Part shown: piece after piece, positions 1-8,649 of the stretch
Position numbering within the stretch: position 1 is the first letter of the stretch
Layout of the letters: each line of letters begins with the position of its first letter
From: Planctomycetota bacterium
GTDB lineage: Bacteria; Planctomycetota; Phycisphaerae; Phycisphaerales; SM1A02
DNA: 33,292 nucleotides
NCBI GenBank assembly: GCA_026386795.1
Contig: JAPLMU010000119.1
Span: 1 to 33,292, forward strand
Direction of reading: 5' to 3'
Position numbers and translations under genes: made by a program
The notes under the pieces: generated by a model
Databases searched by the model: none
The model's input: the letters and a program-made list of their open reading frames with translations, nothing else
What the model was told of the DNA's origin: nothing

Positions 1-5
1 AAGTA

Positions 6-1070
6 ATGAAATCAACCATGGATTACGTCACCACTGTCACTCATGCCGAACTCGTCGCGCGTCTGCGCGCAGCGAAGCGGCCGTTCATTACCACGCATTT
101 CAAACCGGATGGGGATGCCATTGGTTCGGTGCTCGCACTCGCGCGTGCGCTTCGTTCGTTGGGCAGCACGGTGGACGCGGTACTTGCTGGTCCGGTCGAT
201 CGATCCATTCGCGGACTCGCCCTCGACGGCGAGATTCGATTCGTTGATCATGGTCTCGCCACGCCCGCCGCTGATTGTGACCTCGCGGTGGTGTTGGACA
301 CCGGTGCGTGGAGTCAACTGGAGCACTGCCGCGATTGGCTGAAGGAACACGCTTCGATAGTGGTTGGTGTTGATCACCACGCGGGCGGCGATTTGGTTGC
401 GTCGATGCGAATTGTTGACCGCAACTGCGCAAGTTGCACGCAGGTGCTTGTGGCGGTGATCGATGAACTTGGCGTGCCGTTTGGGCCGAGCGCGCGCGTT
501 GCACGGAACACCATTGCGGAAGCAATTTTTGTCGGCCTTGCCACTGATACCGGATGGTTCCGATTTAGCGGCGCCGATGATCGCGTGTTTCAGTTAGTGG
601 CTCGCCTGCTCACTTGTGGTGTGGACAAAGACGGCATCTACCGGATGATTGAGCAGGGTGATGCTCCGGGCCGCCCGCTCCTCACTGGACGCGCTCTGAA
701 CTCGCTCACCTATGCATGCGGCGGGCGCGTCACAATCATGCGCCTCATGCGCGCGGACTTTGCAGAAACCGGCACCGGTGTGAATGATCTTGCCGGACTC
801 GTGAATGAACCAATGAGCGTGCGCGAAGTGGACATGAGCGTGTTGCTCGTTGAGAGCGCCCCCAAACTCGTGAAGGTAAGTTTCCGAAGCAAGCCCGCCG
901 CGGTGCCGAACGGACCATTCATTGATGTCAATCACCTTGCGGCGAATTTCGATGGCGGCGGGCATGTGCATGCTGCCGGCGCGCGCATCGAGGCGTCCAT
1001 GGATGACGCCGCGCGCATGGTGATCGAAGCGTGCACGGCTTATTTAGAAGACGCAGGATCAGCGGGCTGA
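6..1070 (+). CDS. nrnA: DHH/DHHA1 phosphoesterase, NrnA-like (nanoRNase / pAp phosphatase)
   Basis: This is a bifunctional oligoribonuclease/pAp phosphatase-type protein of 354 residues, a normal length for the family, acting in the cytoplasm on very short RNA and 3'-phosphoadenosine 5'-phosphate. The metal-binding DHH motifs are all visible: KPDGDAIGS around residues 33-41, VVLDTG around 95-100, VDHH at 122-125 and ATDTGWF around 179-185. The C-terminal DHHA1 substrate motif GGGHVHAAGA lies near 317-326. A second in-frame ATG is at position 18, so the exact start is uncertain. A TAA at 4-6 overlaps the first ATG by one base and could be the stop of an upstream gene; in many bacteria rbfA precedes nrnA, but that is inference here. 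The 3' end overlaps the convergent HMA lipoprotein gene by 31 bases. Confidence 0.9.
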   Translation: MKSTMDYVTTVTHAELVARLRAAKRPFITTHFKPDGDAIGSVLALARALRSLGSTVDAVLAGPVDRSIRGLALDGEIRFVDHGLATPAADCDLAVVLDTGAWSQLEHCRDWLKEHASIVVGVDHHAGGDLVASMRIVDRNCASCTQVLVAVIDELGVPFGPSARVARNTIAEAIFVGLATDTGWFRFSGADDRVFQLVARLLTCGVDKDGIYRMIEQGDAPGRPLLTGRALNSLTYACGGRVTIMRLMRADFAETGTGVNDLAGLVNEPMSVREVDMSVLLVESAPKLVKVSFRSKPAAVPNGPFIDVNHLAANFDGGGHVHAAGARIEASMDDAARMVIEACTAYLEDAGSAG

Positions 1071-1417
1071 ACTGGCGCGGCCTGAATTGGCGCGGCCGTT
1101 GGCACTGCGCAGGGGACGATTGTGTATCCGAGTTTGGTGATTGCGTGCTCGGCATTCGCCTGTGCGGCGGGATCAGTCAACTCGACGACCGCGCACTTTG
1201 ATTCGAACGTGCACTGCACGCTGTTGACGCCTTTCACTGCAGTGAGTTCGGCGGTGATTGCTTGGGCACACGCGCTGCAGTGCATGCCGGTGACGGTGTA
1301 GGCAACCTGCGTGGTTGGCGTGGATGAAGCAATAGGTGCAGGCTTTGAAACATCGCTGCCCGAGCATCCGGTCAGTAGCAGGAGCGCAACGGTGAAGCGA
1401 ATGAGTGGAAAGTGCAT
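1040..1417 (-). CDS. Heavy-metal-associated (HMA) domain lipoprotein
   Basis: A 125-residue protein with a lipoprotein signal peptide (lipobox LTGC, Cys18) followed by a single HMA fold. The metal-binding motif GMHCSAC sits at residues 44-50 with Cys47 and Cys50, as in CopZ/MerP-type copper or mercury binding domains. A Pro/Ala-rich tail follows. The lipobox places it on the periplasmic side of a membrane, unlike cytoplasmic CopZ; two extra cysteines (in SKCAVV and IVPCAV) may form a disulfide. No copper ATPase or Mer gene is nearby. It lies 59 bases downstream of the MMPL transporter gene on the same strand and may be co-transcribed. No clear Shine-Dalgarno precedes the ATG. Metal identity cannot be told from sequence. 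Confidence 0.85.
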   Translation of the reverse strand: MHFPLIRFTVALLLLTGCSGSDVSKPAPIASSTPTTQVAYTVTGMHCSACAQAITAELTAVKGVNSVQCTFESKCAVVELTDPAAQANAEHAITKLGYTIVPCAVPTAAPIQAAPVQPADPASSK

Positions 1418-1476
1418 GAGGAAATGGTATGCACATCGGTGTGCTGCGGTGACAAAGCAGAAGTCGCTTTAGTCAA

Positions 1477-4194
1477 TCACGCCGCGCCGCGTCGTTCGGC
1501 ATCGTCCTGCTCAGCAACAAGTCGAAGGCCACTGTTCTTCGGTCGCAGTCCGATGAGGCGCAGCATTGCCGGCAGCGTCCATACAGCAGTCACCAAGCAG
1601 CAGGCGCTGCCAACCGCCATGGCGATTCCCAGGCTGCGAAGCCCTTGATGATGCGCCAGTATCAATGCGCCGAAGCCGATCGTCGTCGTCAACGCCGTCA
1701 CGATCACGGCGCGACGCGTTGAGCCAAAGCCATGATCGAGCGCACCCTCGTGGGCGCGGTGGGTGATGTGAATGGCGCTGTCGATACCGAGACCAATCAT
1801 GATGGGAATGGCAAAGAAGTTCGCGAGGTTGAATGAAGTGCCACACGCCGCCATCAAGCCGACTGTCCATGCAACGCCGATTGCAAGTGATGCGAGCGCG
1901 GCTGCCGTTTCCCGCACATTTCGCAAGTCAACCCACAACAGGATCGTCACCATCAAGGTGGCAAGGATCGCCTGCTGCAGGAACGAGCGCTCCATGCTCT
2001 TCATCGATTCGCTCACCGTCATCGGCGCGCCGGTGGCGTGCGGATCTTCAGTGCGTAGGGCAGTCACGAATTTTTCGAGCGGCTCAACTTCCCACATGTC
2101 GCCCGCGGGGTGAGCCATTACGAGGAATCGCCCGGCGGGCGAAACCATTTGCGCGCGCACCGCCTCGGGCAGGGCCGAGCGCAAATCGCGACGCGCTCCG
2201 TCTGCCATGGCGAGCAGCGCCGCACGACTGCGCGCGACAGCGTTGTCAACGGATTCGCGCGCGAGTTCTGTCTCCGCTGGCGTCCTGCGAGCCGGCTTCA
2301 CAAGATCGGCCACCGTGTGCAGGCGCGCCGCAAGTGCACGCATGTTTGCGGCGGCGTTGGCCGCTTCGCCCTCGGCAAACCGTGACAGGGTGTCGAGATG
2401 GCGAGCCGCGCTTCGTACGCCTTCTGCATCCCATTCGGTGGCGCGTCGTGGTCGGGCTGGTGCAGCCTCGACCGCATTTGCAAACTGCATGCGAAGGGCA
2501 GCGCGCTGCGGCGTGTCCATGACCACCGCGTCGAGCACACTGCGCACCTGCCCAACTTCAGGATGTACGCGTAAGCGCGCCGCGAGCGGCGGAATCTCTT
2601 CCATTGAACCAACAATAAGCGCGCCAAACCAACTTGCAGACGCAGAATCATCAATGACTCGATGCTCCCAAGCCACGCTTTCCAAACCCTTGGCTTGCAG
2701 CTTCAGAAGATTGCTCTCGAACTGTATGTGCGTGAATCCGTACCAACCGGCAAGCAGCGCAAGTGCGCAGGAAATCACCACCGCGCGCCACGCCGCAGGT
2801 GATCGCAGCGCGTGATCAACTCCTTCGCGCTGCGAGAAGAATGCTGAACTTCGAGTGGTTGCTTCGGGGGTCTTCGCCAGCCGTGCGTCAAATATCACAA
2901 GCAACGCGGGCAGCATGACCACCATCGCTGCAAGTGTCAGAAGCAGACCCACACCAGACACGACGCCGAGTTCACGCAGGCCTTGAAATTCTGTGAACCA
3001 TGCCAAGAGGAACACTCCAGCGGACGTGAGTGCTCCTGCGAGGTTGCTCGGCACCGCAGTGCGCATCATGTGCACAATGGAGGGCACCGTGGGCAAATGA
3101 CGACGCGCCTCTAAGTAGCGCGCCACCATGTGGATTCCGTAATCAAGACCAACGCCCACGAGCACCAACATGAAGACGATGCTCAGGAGATTGAGGCGAC
3201 CGTAGATGATTGCGGCAGCGGCATAGGTGAGTGCGCAGCCGACCATGAATGCCAGCAATGCCAAGAGTGGCAGCTTTACGCCTCGAAATACGCCCATAAA
3301 CAGGGCAGTGCAGAGTACGAGCCCAACAATGCTCGAGACATTCATGTCTATGTTGGTGGTGGCCATCTCGTCTGCTTGCAGAACGGGCTTGCCGGTCAGA
3401 CCGATGGAAACGTCAGGAAGTGCAGCACGTGCCTCAGCCATCGCTGAGCGGATCGCTGCAAGCGGTTCGTCAATCACTTCAAAGCGCGAGAAGTCCTTGC
3501 GCGGCATGACACCGATGAAGAGCAGGCGTCCGCTATCGCTGGTGAGGTAGCGCGTCTCCCGCGGAGTTCCAAGAAATTCGGGCGCGTTCGGAGCAGCCGA
3601 GGCAATGGCAGCAAGTTCAAGAAATGCGGCCGCGCCTTCGCGTTCCGCTTGTTCGCGCGGCATGAAGAGGCCGTCCGTAACAAGGCGGTCAAGGCGACGT
3701 CGTGCGTCGGCAAGCACGGATCCGGTACCAGCGTCAGAGGCAAGAATCGGCAGCGCATCGCGACCTTCTACGAGTCCAGCGAGTTCCGTCGTGGACATCG
3801 CCCATGTCGCCAGTCGCATTTGCTCTGGTACGGTGACGCGTGAATTGATGTGCTCGATGCTGGGCACTTTGCGCAGGCGTGCGTCGATCATGTCGACGGC
3901 AAGTTGCGCAGATCCGGTGTGCAACGTTCCGTCCGGGGCGGTTGCATCAATCACCACCCAGGCGTGCTCAAGGTCGCCAAATTCCTTCACAAATCGCAGG
4001 TATTCCGCCACATAGGGGCGGTCGTTCCCCATCAGTGAATCGGTGTTCGCGTCCAGCCGAACGCGGTTCCAACTCCATGCAACGGCGACCGTCGCGAGTA
4101 ACAGGCACCCGACAACCACCGCGACCGGCGCTGCCACGATCCACTGCGCTAAACGATCAGCTGAGCGGTGCCGAAAGGAATGTTGATCACTCAC
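1477..4194 (-). CDS. MMPL/RND family transporter, HpnN-like
   Basis: A 905-residue inner-membrane exporter with the duplicated RND layout of an MMPL protein: an N-terminal membrane helix (about 18-42), a periplasmic domain, a helical bundle with the family motif VGLDYGIHMVARY, a second periplasmic domain rich in predicted helix, and a second bundle with IMIGLGIDSAIHITHRAHEG. MMPL proteins move lipids and other hydrophobic molecules; HpnN moves hopanoids to the outer membrane. The start is GTG at 4194, overlapping the stop of the upstream aminotransferase as GTGA, so the two are almost certainly translationally coupled. The aminotransferase partner resembles HpnO, which supports a lipid substrate, but no squalene-hopene cyclase is in the window, so the substrate is inferred. 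A generic RND exporter remains possible. Confidence 0.85.
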   Translation of the reverse strand: MSDQHSFRHRSADRLAQWIVAAPVAVVVGCLLLATVAVAWSWNRVRLDANTDSLMGNDRPYVAEYLRFVKEFGDLEHAWVVIDATAPDGTLHTGSAQLAVDMIDARLRKVPSIEHINSRVTVPEQMRLATWAMSTTELAGLVEGRDALPILASDAGTGSVLADARRRLDRLVTDGLFMPREQAEREGAAAFLELAAIASAAPNAPEFLGTPRETRYLTSDSGRLLFIGVMPRKDFSRFEVIDEPLAAIRSAMAEARAALPDVSIGLTGKPVLQADEMATTNIDMNVSSIVGLVLCTALFMGVFRGVKLPLLALLAFMVGCALTYAAAAIIYGRLNLLSIVFMLVLVGVGLDYGIHMVARYLEARRHLPTVPSIVHMMRTAVPSNLAGALTSAGVFLLAWFTEFQGLRELGVVSGVGLLLTLAAMVVMLPALLVIFDARLAKTPEATTRSSAFFSQREGVDHALRSPAAWRAVVISCALALLAGWYGFTHIQFESNLLKLQAKGLESVAWEHRVIDDSASASWFGALIVGSMEEIPPLAARLRVHPEVGQVRSVLDAVVMDTPQRAALRMQFANAVEAAPARPRRATEWDAEGVRSAARHLDTLSRFAEGEAANAAANMRALAARLHTVADLVKPARRTPAETELARESVDNAVARSRAALLAMADGARRDLRSALPEAVRAQMVSPAGRFLVMAHPAGDMWEVEPLEKFVTALRTEDPHATGAPMTVSESMKSMERSFLQQAILATLMVTILLWVDLRNVRETAAALASLAIGVAWTVGLMAACGTSFNLANFFAIPIMIGLGIDSAIHITHRAHEGALDHGFGSTRRAVIVTALTTTIGFGALILAHHQGLRSLGIAMAVGSACCLVTAVWTLPAMLRLIGLRPKNSGLRLVAEQDDAERRGAA

Positions 4195-5684
4195 CCGCGT
4201 CCCATCCCGGTCTCCGCTGCAGCCACTTCATAGGTTCGGCGTGTGAGTGCGTTTCGACCAAGCCGCGCGAGCAACTTTGGCGCGGGTCCGCCGAGCCCAT
4301 GCATTTCGCGCAGTACATCATCGAAGGCGGCAACGGCCCAGGCAACATCTTGTTCGTCAATCACCAACGGTGGTACGAATTTGACCGTTGGTTGCCCGTG
4401 CCCAGCCACTTGGCAGATGATGCGGTGATCTTCAAAGAGCGGCATCACTGCAGACTGCGCAAACAGATCCGGTTCGATGGCGTTCATGGCAGTCCACGCG
4501 GCGCGCAGACGGAGGGACTTGGGCGATCCGAATTCAACAGCGACCATCAGGCCTTGTTGCCGAACAGCCTTCACAAAGTCGTAGCGCTCGCGGAGTTGTT
4601 CAAGACCATCGCGGAGCAGTGCGCCCATGCGCGCGGCTCGATCAGAAAGGCGTTCCGTATCACAGACATCGAGTACGGCAAGCCCGGCGGCCATTGCGAG
4701 TGAGCCCATGTGGAATGTGCTCGAATGGACAATCGCACGGTCAAGGCTCGAGAATGTCTTGTCCCAAACGCGTTGGCGTACGAGCACTGCGCCCACCGGA
4801 ACGAGGCCTCCTGACAGTGCCTTGGAAAGCACCACCATGTCGGGTTCGCACCCAGAATCATGGTCAATTGCGAGAAATTTGCCGGTGCGGCAGATACCAG
4901 TCTGCACCTCGTCAGCAATAAAGAGCGCGCCGTATTGGTGGCAGAGGCGGCTTGCTTGGGCAAGGTAACCATCCGGCGCAATGTGGACGCCTTTGCCTTG
5001 CACCGGTTCAACAATGAACGCGGCGACATCGCCGGCACGCAGTGCGCCCTCAAGGTCTGCAAGGTCGCCAAAGCGCACCATGCGCGTCTCTGGCAGAAAT
5101 GGTCCGAAGCCCTGGCGGAAACTCTGGCAGCCATTCAGAGAGAGCGCGCCCATGGTCAGACCATGAAAGGCGCGGTCCGCAAAGAGGATGCCCGGACGAC
5201 CAGTGGCGGTGCGCGCAAATTTGATGGCGGCTTCCACGCCTTCGGTTCCGCTGTTGGTGAAGTACACGCGATCGAGTCCACGACCGATTCGGCGCGTGAG
5301 TTCGCGTGCCAGCATTCCCGCGAGTGGCGGAGCGTCAAACTGAACCATCGAAGGAAGGTTCATGTCGAGGCAGTCGCGGAGTGCCTGCTTGACTGTTGGG
5401 TGGTTGCGGCCAACATTACAGACCGCATAGCCGCCCAAGAAGTCCAAGTACCGATGTCCCTCTGCGTCCCAGAGGTATTGCCCCTCAGCGCGAACGAAGA
5501 ATCGGTCGAAACCGATCGTCCGCAAGACCGTTGCGAAGCGTGGATTGACATGCTCTGCGAATAGCCGATGGCCATCGGGGCGGTGCTCGTCGAGGAGTCG
5601 GCGCAGGTCGAAAGTCACGGGTATTGGGAGATGGTAGTCACTCTTGCCGATCCGCCGTGGATGACCTGTCGATTGTCGATCCAT
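4191..5684 (-). CDS. Class III PLP-dependent aminotransferase, HpnO-like
   Basis: A fold-type I aminotransferase of the acetylornithine/ornithine/GABA group. Visible signatures are YLDFLGGYAVCNVGRNHP, the phosphate-binding NSGTEGVEAA, the PLP-ring Asp in FIADEVQTG, and the Schiff-base lysine in VLSKALSGG (Lys288 counting from the start given here). I chose ATG 5684, giving 497 residues. An upstream ATG at 5714 would overlap the start codon of the divergent gene. The N-terminal block LFAEHVNPRF...LRTIGFDRFFVRAEG and the coupling to an MMPL exporter recall HpnO, the aminotransferase that makes aminobacteriohopanetriol. That subfamily call is from memory of family features and is tentative; acetylornithine or putrescine aminotransferase are alternatives. 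Confidence 0.88.
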   Translation of the reverse strand: MDRQSTGHPRRIGKSDYHLPIPVTFDLRRLLDEHRPDGHRLFAEHVNPRFATVLRTIGFDRFFVRAEGQYLWDAEGHRYLDFLGGYAVCNVGRNHPTVKQALRDCLDMNLPSMVQFDAPPLAGMLARELTRRIGRGLDRVYFTNSGTEGVEAAIKFARTATGRPGILFADRAFHGLTMGALSLNGCQSFRQGFGPFLPETRMVRFGDLADLEGALRAGDVAAFIVEPVQGKGVHIAPDGYLAQASRLCHQYGALFIADEVQTGICRTGKFLAIDHDSGCEPDMVVLSKALSGGLVPVGAVLVRQRVWDKTFSSLDRAIVHSSTFHMGSLAMAAGLAVLDVCDTERLSDRAARMGALLRDGLEQLRERYDFVKAVRQQGLMVAVEFGSPKSLRLRAAWTAMNAIEPDLFAQSAVMPLFEDHRIICQVAGHGQPTVKFVPPLVIDEQDVAWAVAAFDDVLREMHGLGGPAPKLLARLGRNALTRRTYEVAAAETGMGRG

Positions 5685-5712
5685 GGCCTGCGTTTCCGCG
5701 GACACTGTAGGC

Positions 5713-6945
5713 ATGCCCTTTCGTAATGGAACCGTTTCTTACTCACGATTCGGCGTCTCTGGCGATTTGCCCGATGACGCCAACGAGGGTGCGCTTGCGC
5801 TCCTCGGCAAGCATGTGGTCAAGCCGCGTGGGCTTTCCGATGAAGGGGTTGCGAGCGGTTGGTGCACTGGTCGCCATGTCTTCGACTCGGACTTCGCGTG
5901 GAAACATTGTGGCTTCAGTGGAGCCATCCTCTGCGCAATGCGTGTGGATGTTGCCAAGGTGCCATCAGAGATTCGCCGCGCCTATGTTTCGATGGCCGAA
6001 GACGATCGACGCACCAAGGAAGACGAAGCGGCGGGCGGCGGTCTGAGCCGAATCGCGCGGCGCGACGCGCGCGGTGATGCGGAGCGGCGGTGCAAGGAAG
6101 AGATCTCCGAAGGCAAGTACCGACGCATCACCATGGTGCCGGTGCTCTTTGACCTTGTTCATGGCGCGGTCTTGGCGCCCGTCACCAGCGATACATCGTT
6201 CAAGGAGCTGCGCGGACTGGTGGAGAGCACCTATGGTTGCAAGTTGTCGCGCCGTTCTGCGGGCGGCGTCGCGGCCGACATCATGGAAGCGCGCGGCATG
6301 ACTTCGGATCTTGATGATGCTGCGCCCGATGCATTCACGGCGCCTCCAGCCGAAGTATTGACACGCGCACAAGATGGTCAATCGGGGCGTGCAGCAAAGC
6401 GTCCAGAAGTGCCGTGGGCACTCGCAGGCGGAGAGCCGCGCGACTTCTTGGGCAACGTCTTTCTGCTGTGGCTGTGGTGGAACGCGGAGGCTCGCGAGGG
6501 CGTAATCGAGACCGAAAAGGTTCCCGTGGCAGTCGTCATCGACAAAGTGGTTGACGTGGAATGCCCGTGGGGCGTGGGCGGCCAGGCTTCGTTGCGCGGA
6601 CCGCTTCCAACGCAATCGCCGGAAGCAACCAAAGCACTGCAGGCAGGCAAATGGCCAAGAAAACTCGGATTGCTCTTGGCCGCACACGGGCAGGAATTCG
6701 AATGCGTCTTCCAGGGCGATCGCTTCGCGGTTTCTGGTCTCAAGCTGCAGTCGGCGAGCGAAGCCGCCAAGACGCCGCGCCTTGAAACAGAAGAACGACT
6801 CGATCAGATCGGTACATTCGACGCAGTATTGATGGGGCTTTATGAGCACTTCCTGAGCGAGCGATTCGGCAAGGGATGGCCGTCGCGCCGTCAACAGATC
6901 TCAGAGTGGATCATGACTCGATCGGCGGCACGCGTCGCGGTGTGA
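5713..6945 (+). CDS. RdgC-like recombination-associated protein (tentative)
   Basis: A 410-residue soluble protein without signal peptide or membrane helices. The start MPFRNGTVSYSRFG, the central charged helical stretch (about 95-140), the following strand/helix VPVLFDLVHGAV and the block FKELRGLVESTYGCKL match the order of features in RdgC, the ring-shaped DNA-binding protein that limits RecA activity. It is about 100 residues longer than the E. coli protein. I start at ATG 5713, which aligns with the RdgC N-terminus; an in-frame ATG at 5683 adds ten residues but overlaps the aminotransferase start. The gene diverges from the aminotransferase with only 28 bases between the chosen starts, and its 3' end overlaps convergent trpF by 35 bases. 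If not RdgC, it is an unknown conserved protein. Confidence 0.55.
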   Translation: MPFRNGTVSYSRFGVSGDLPDDANEGALALLGKHVVKPRGLSDEGVASGWCTGRHVFDSDFAWKHCGFSGAILCAMRVDVAKVPSEIRRAYVSMAEDDRRTKEDEAAGGGLSRIARRDARGDAERRCKEEISEGKYRRITMVPVLFDLVHGAVLAPVTSDTSFKELRGLVESTYGCKLSRRSAGGVAADIMEARGMTSDLDDAAPDAFTAPPAEVLTRAQDGQSGRAAKRPEVPWALAGGEPRDFLGNVFLLWLWWNAEAREGVIETEKVPVAVVIDKVVDVECPWGVGGQASLRGPLPTQSPEATKALQAGKWPRKLGLLLAAHGQEFECVFQGDRFAVSGLKLQSASEAAKTPRLETEERLDQIGTFDAVLMGLYEHFLSERFGKGWPSRRQQISEWIMTRSAARVAV

Positions 6946-7552
6946 CGCCGGCTGCGCGGCAGAACTGTGCAACGAGTCGCGCATCCTTGATGCCGCGTTC
7001 GCGTTCAACTCCGCTTGAGACATCGACACCCCATGGGTGAACGACGTTCATTGCCGCGCCGACTGTTTCTGGGGTCAAGCCGCCTGCAAGCAAGACGCGC
7101 GTCGTGAGCTCTGGCATTTGAGATGCAAGTGCCGCGTGGTCGAATGGAACGCCGCTGCCGCCACGCGGTCCGTCGACCACGAGCGTGTCCACCGCGCCGC
7201 ATGCGTTCCAGCGGCGCAGGGCATCGGGCGCGTAGGCGAAACCTTTCATGACTGCAAAGCCGCGATCTGCAATCCGTTCGCATGTTTCTTCGGACTCGTT
7301 GCCATGCAGTTGCACGCGGCCGCGCCACCATGCGAATAGGGGATCAGCATCATCTGGATCCGCAAGAAGCGCAACCGGTTCCACATCGCTCGGGAGCGCG
7401 CGCAGTATTGATTTCGCCTCATCATGAGTGATGGCACGCGGTGATCCGGGCACGAACACCAGTCCAACCATCGAAGCGCCGGCATCCGCCGCGGCGCGTG
7501 CATCTTCTGCAGTGCGGATTCCGCAGATCTTGACGACAGTGCTGTTGCTCAC
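6911..7552 (-). CDS. trpF: Phosphoribosylanthranilate isomerase
   Basis: A 213-residue (beta/alpha)8-barrel enzyme catalysing the Amadori rearrangement of N-(5'-phosphoribosyl)anthranilate in tryptophan biosynthesis. Diagnostic motifs are VKICGIR at residues 7-13 (catalytic Cys10), GLVFVPGSPRAI, VVDGPRGGSG with the catalytic Asp, the phosphate-binding LLAGGLTPETV and GVDVSSGVE. The start is GTG at 7552, overlapping the stop of the rhomboid gene as GTGA. No other trp genes are present; trpF standing apart from the trp operon is common in bacteria. The 3' end overlaps the convergent RdgC-like gene by 35 bases. Confidence 0.95.
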   Translation of the reverse strand: MSNSTVVKICGIRTAEDARAAADAGASMVGLVFVPGSPRAITHDEAKSILRALPSDVEPVALLADPDDADPLFAWWRGRVQLHGNESEETCERIADRGFAVMKGFAYAPDALRRWNACGAVDTLVVDGPRGGSGVPFDHAALASQMPELTTRVLLAGGLTPETVGAAMNVVHPWGVDVSSGVERERGIKDARLVAQFCRAAGVTPRRVPPIES

Positions 7553-8649
7553 GCGATGAGTTCCGCTCGCAAGGTGTCGGCGAGTGATTGCAAGCGATCC
7601 GGAAGTCCGCCACCAATCGATTCGAGCGCACGCGCCGCGCGGGTCTTGTCCGGGGCCTTGCGCACGTGGATAAGCGCCAACATGAGTCGTGTTTCATCCG
7701 CTTCTGGTGCAGTGGGGGCCAGTTCGAGCGCGCGTTCGAAGGCAATGCATGCATCGTTGAAGTCGCCGCGTCCGAACGCCGCGCTGGCGTCGTCGCGTGC
7801 GCGTTTGGCCGCTCGTTCGAGGGCTGCCGCACTCGGTGGAGCTGCGGGAGTTGCGGTTCCAACTGCGCTGTTTGCAACGCGTTCTGCGCCATCCTTTCCA
7901 GCGGACGCCCACGGACCAACGGTGCCCTGACTATCGCTCAATGCGGCTCGCATGGCGCGTCTTCGCTTCCATTGCCGCAAGAGATAGAGGAGGTCCATGT
8001 CGGTGCGTTTGATTGCGCCCACGCCGATGAGTGTCAGTGTCACGATCATTCCAAACAATGTTCCCGTGACATGCGCCATGTAACCGACATTGCCGCGACC
8101 CACGCCGACTGCGCCGAAGAGATCCATCATGAAGTACAGCGCAACCAGAAGCATGGCCGGCACTGGTATCACTGAGAACAAGAAGAGCACCGAGACGCGC
8201 GCTCGCGGGAAGAGCACGATGAACGCACCCGTCACCGCGGAGACGGCGCCGCTTGCGCCGATGACTGGTGCGCCGCTTTGATAAATCTGCGCGAGGCCTG
8301 CCACCATGCCGCCCACTAAGTAGAAGGCCAGAAACCCACCATGGCGCATGCGTCCCTCAACCGCGCTTCCAAAGGCCCATAGAAAGATCATGTTCCCCCC
8401 GAGGTGCCACAGGCTGGCGCTGTCATGCACAAAGAGGTAGGTGACCGGCTGCCACCATTCGAAGGCTGTTCGGCTGAGACCCCAACGAAAAACAAATGAA
8501 CTGGCGCCATCATCGGATCCCCGAATAGCTTGCAACATGGCGAGGTAGGCCAGCACATTCGCCACGATCAGCGAAATGGTGACAACCGGGGTGCGGCGGG
8601 GTGCTTGGTCGGTGGCAATTGGAATCACGGCTGGAGGTAGAGTATGCAA
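7549..8649 (-). CDS. Rhomboid family intramembrane serine protease with C-terminal TPR-like region
   Basis: A 366-residue membrane protein. The catalytic serine is in GASG (Ser133 from a TTG start at 8649), the catalytic histidine in YMAHVTG (His193), and the supporting residues in HLGGNMIF (His82, Asn86). Six or so membrane helices span about residues 22-210. After a low-complexity linker, residues about 285-365 form helical pairs with tetratricopeptide character (FNDACIAFERALELAP). Rhomboids cleave membrane helices in the bilayer; the TPR-like tail probably binds a partner in the cytoplasm. The start is uncertain: TTG 8649 or GTG 8628 are in frame and neither has a good Shine-Dalgarno. Its 3' end overlaps trpF by four bases, so the two are coupled. 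Confidence 0.9.
   Translation of the reverse strand: MHTLPPAVIPIATDQAPRRTPVVTISLIVANVLAYLAMLQAIRGSDDGASSFVFRWGLSRTAFEWWQPVTYLFVHDSASLWHLGGNMIFLWAFGSAVEGRMRHGGFLAFYLVGGMVAGLAQIYQSGAPVIGASGAVSAVTGAFIVLFPRARVSVLFLFSVIPVPAMLLVALYFMMDLFGAVGVGRGNVGYMAHVTGTLFGMIVTLTLIGVGAIKRTDMDLLYLLRQWKRRRAMRAALSDSQGTVGPWASAGKDGAERVANSAVGTATPAAPPSAAALERAAKRARDDASAAFGRGDFNDACIAFERALELAPTAPEADETRLMLALIHVRKAPDKTRAARALESIGGGLPDRLQSLADTLRAELIA
8633..8637 (+). promoter_or_regulatory. Strong Shine-Dalgarno of citrate synthase
   Basis: GGAGG lies six bases upstream of the ATG at 8644. It is the clearest ribosome binding site in the window, and it fixes the citrate synthase start despite the overlap with the divergent rhomboid start. 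Confidence 0.8.

Noticed and set aside
5965-6894. 309-codon open frame on the minus strand
   Set aside because: It lies wholly inside the RdgC-like gene, has Arg/Cys/His-rich composition typical of antisense frames in GC-rich DNA, and shows no domain.
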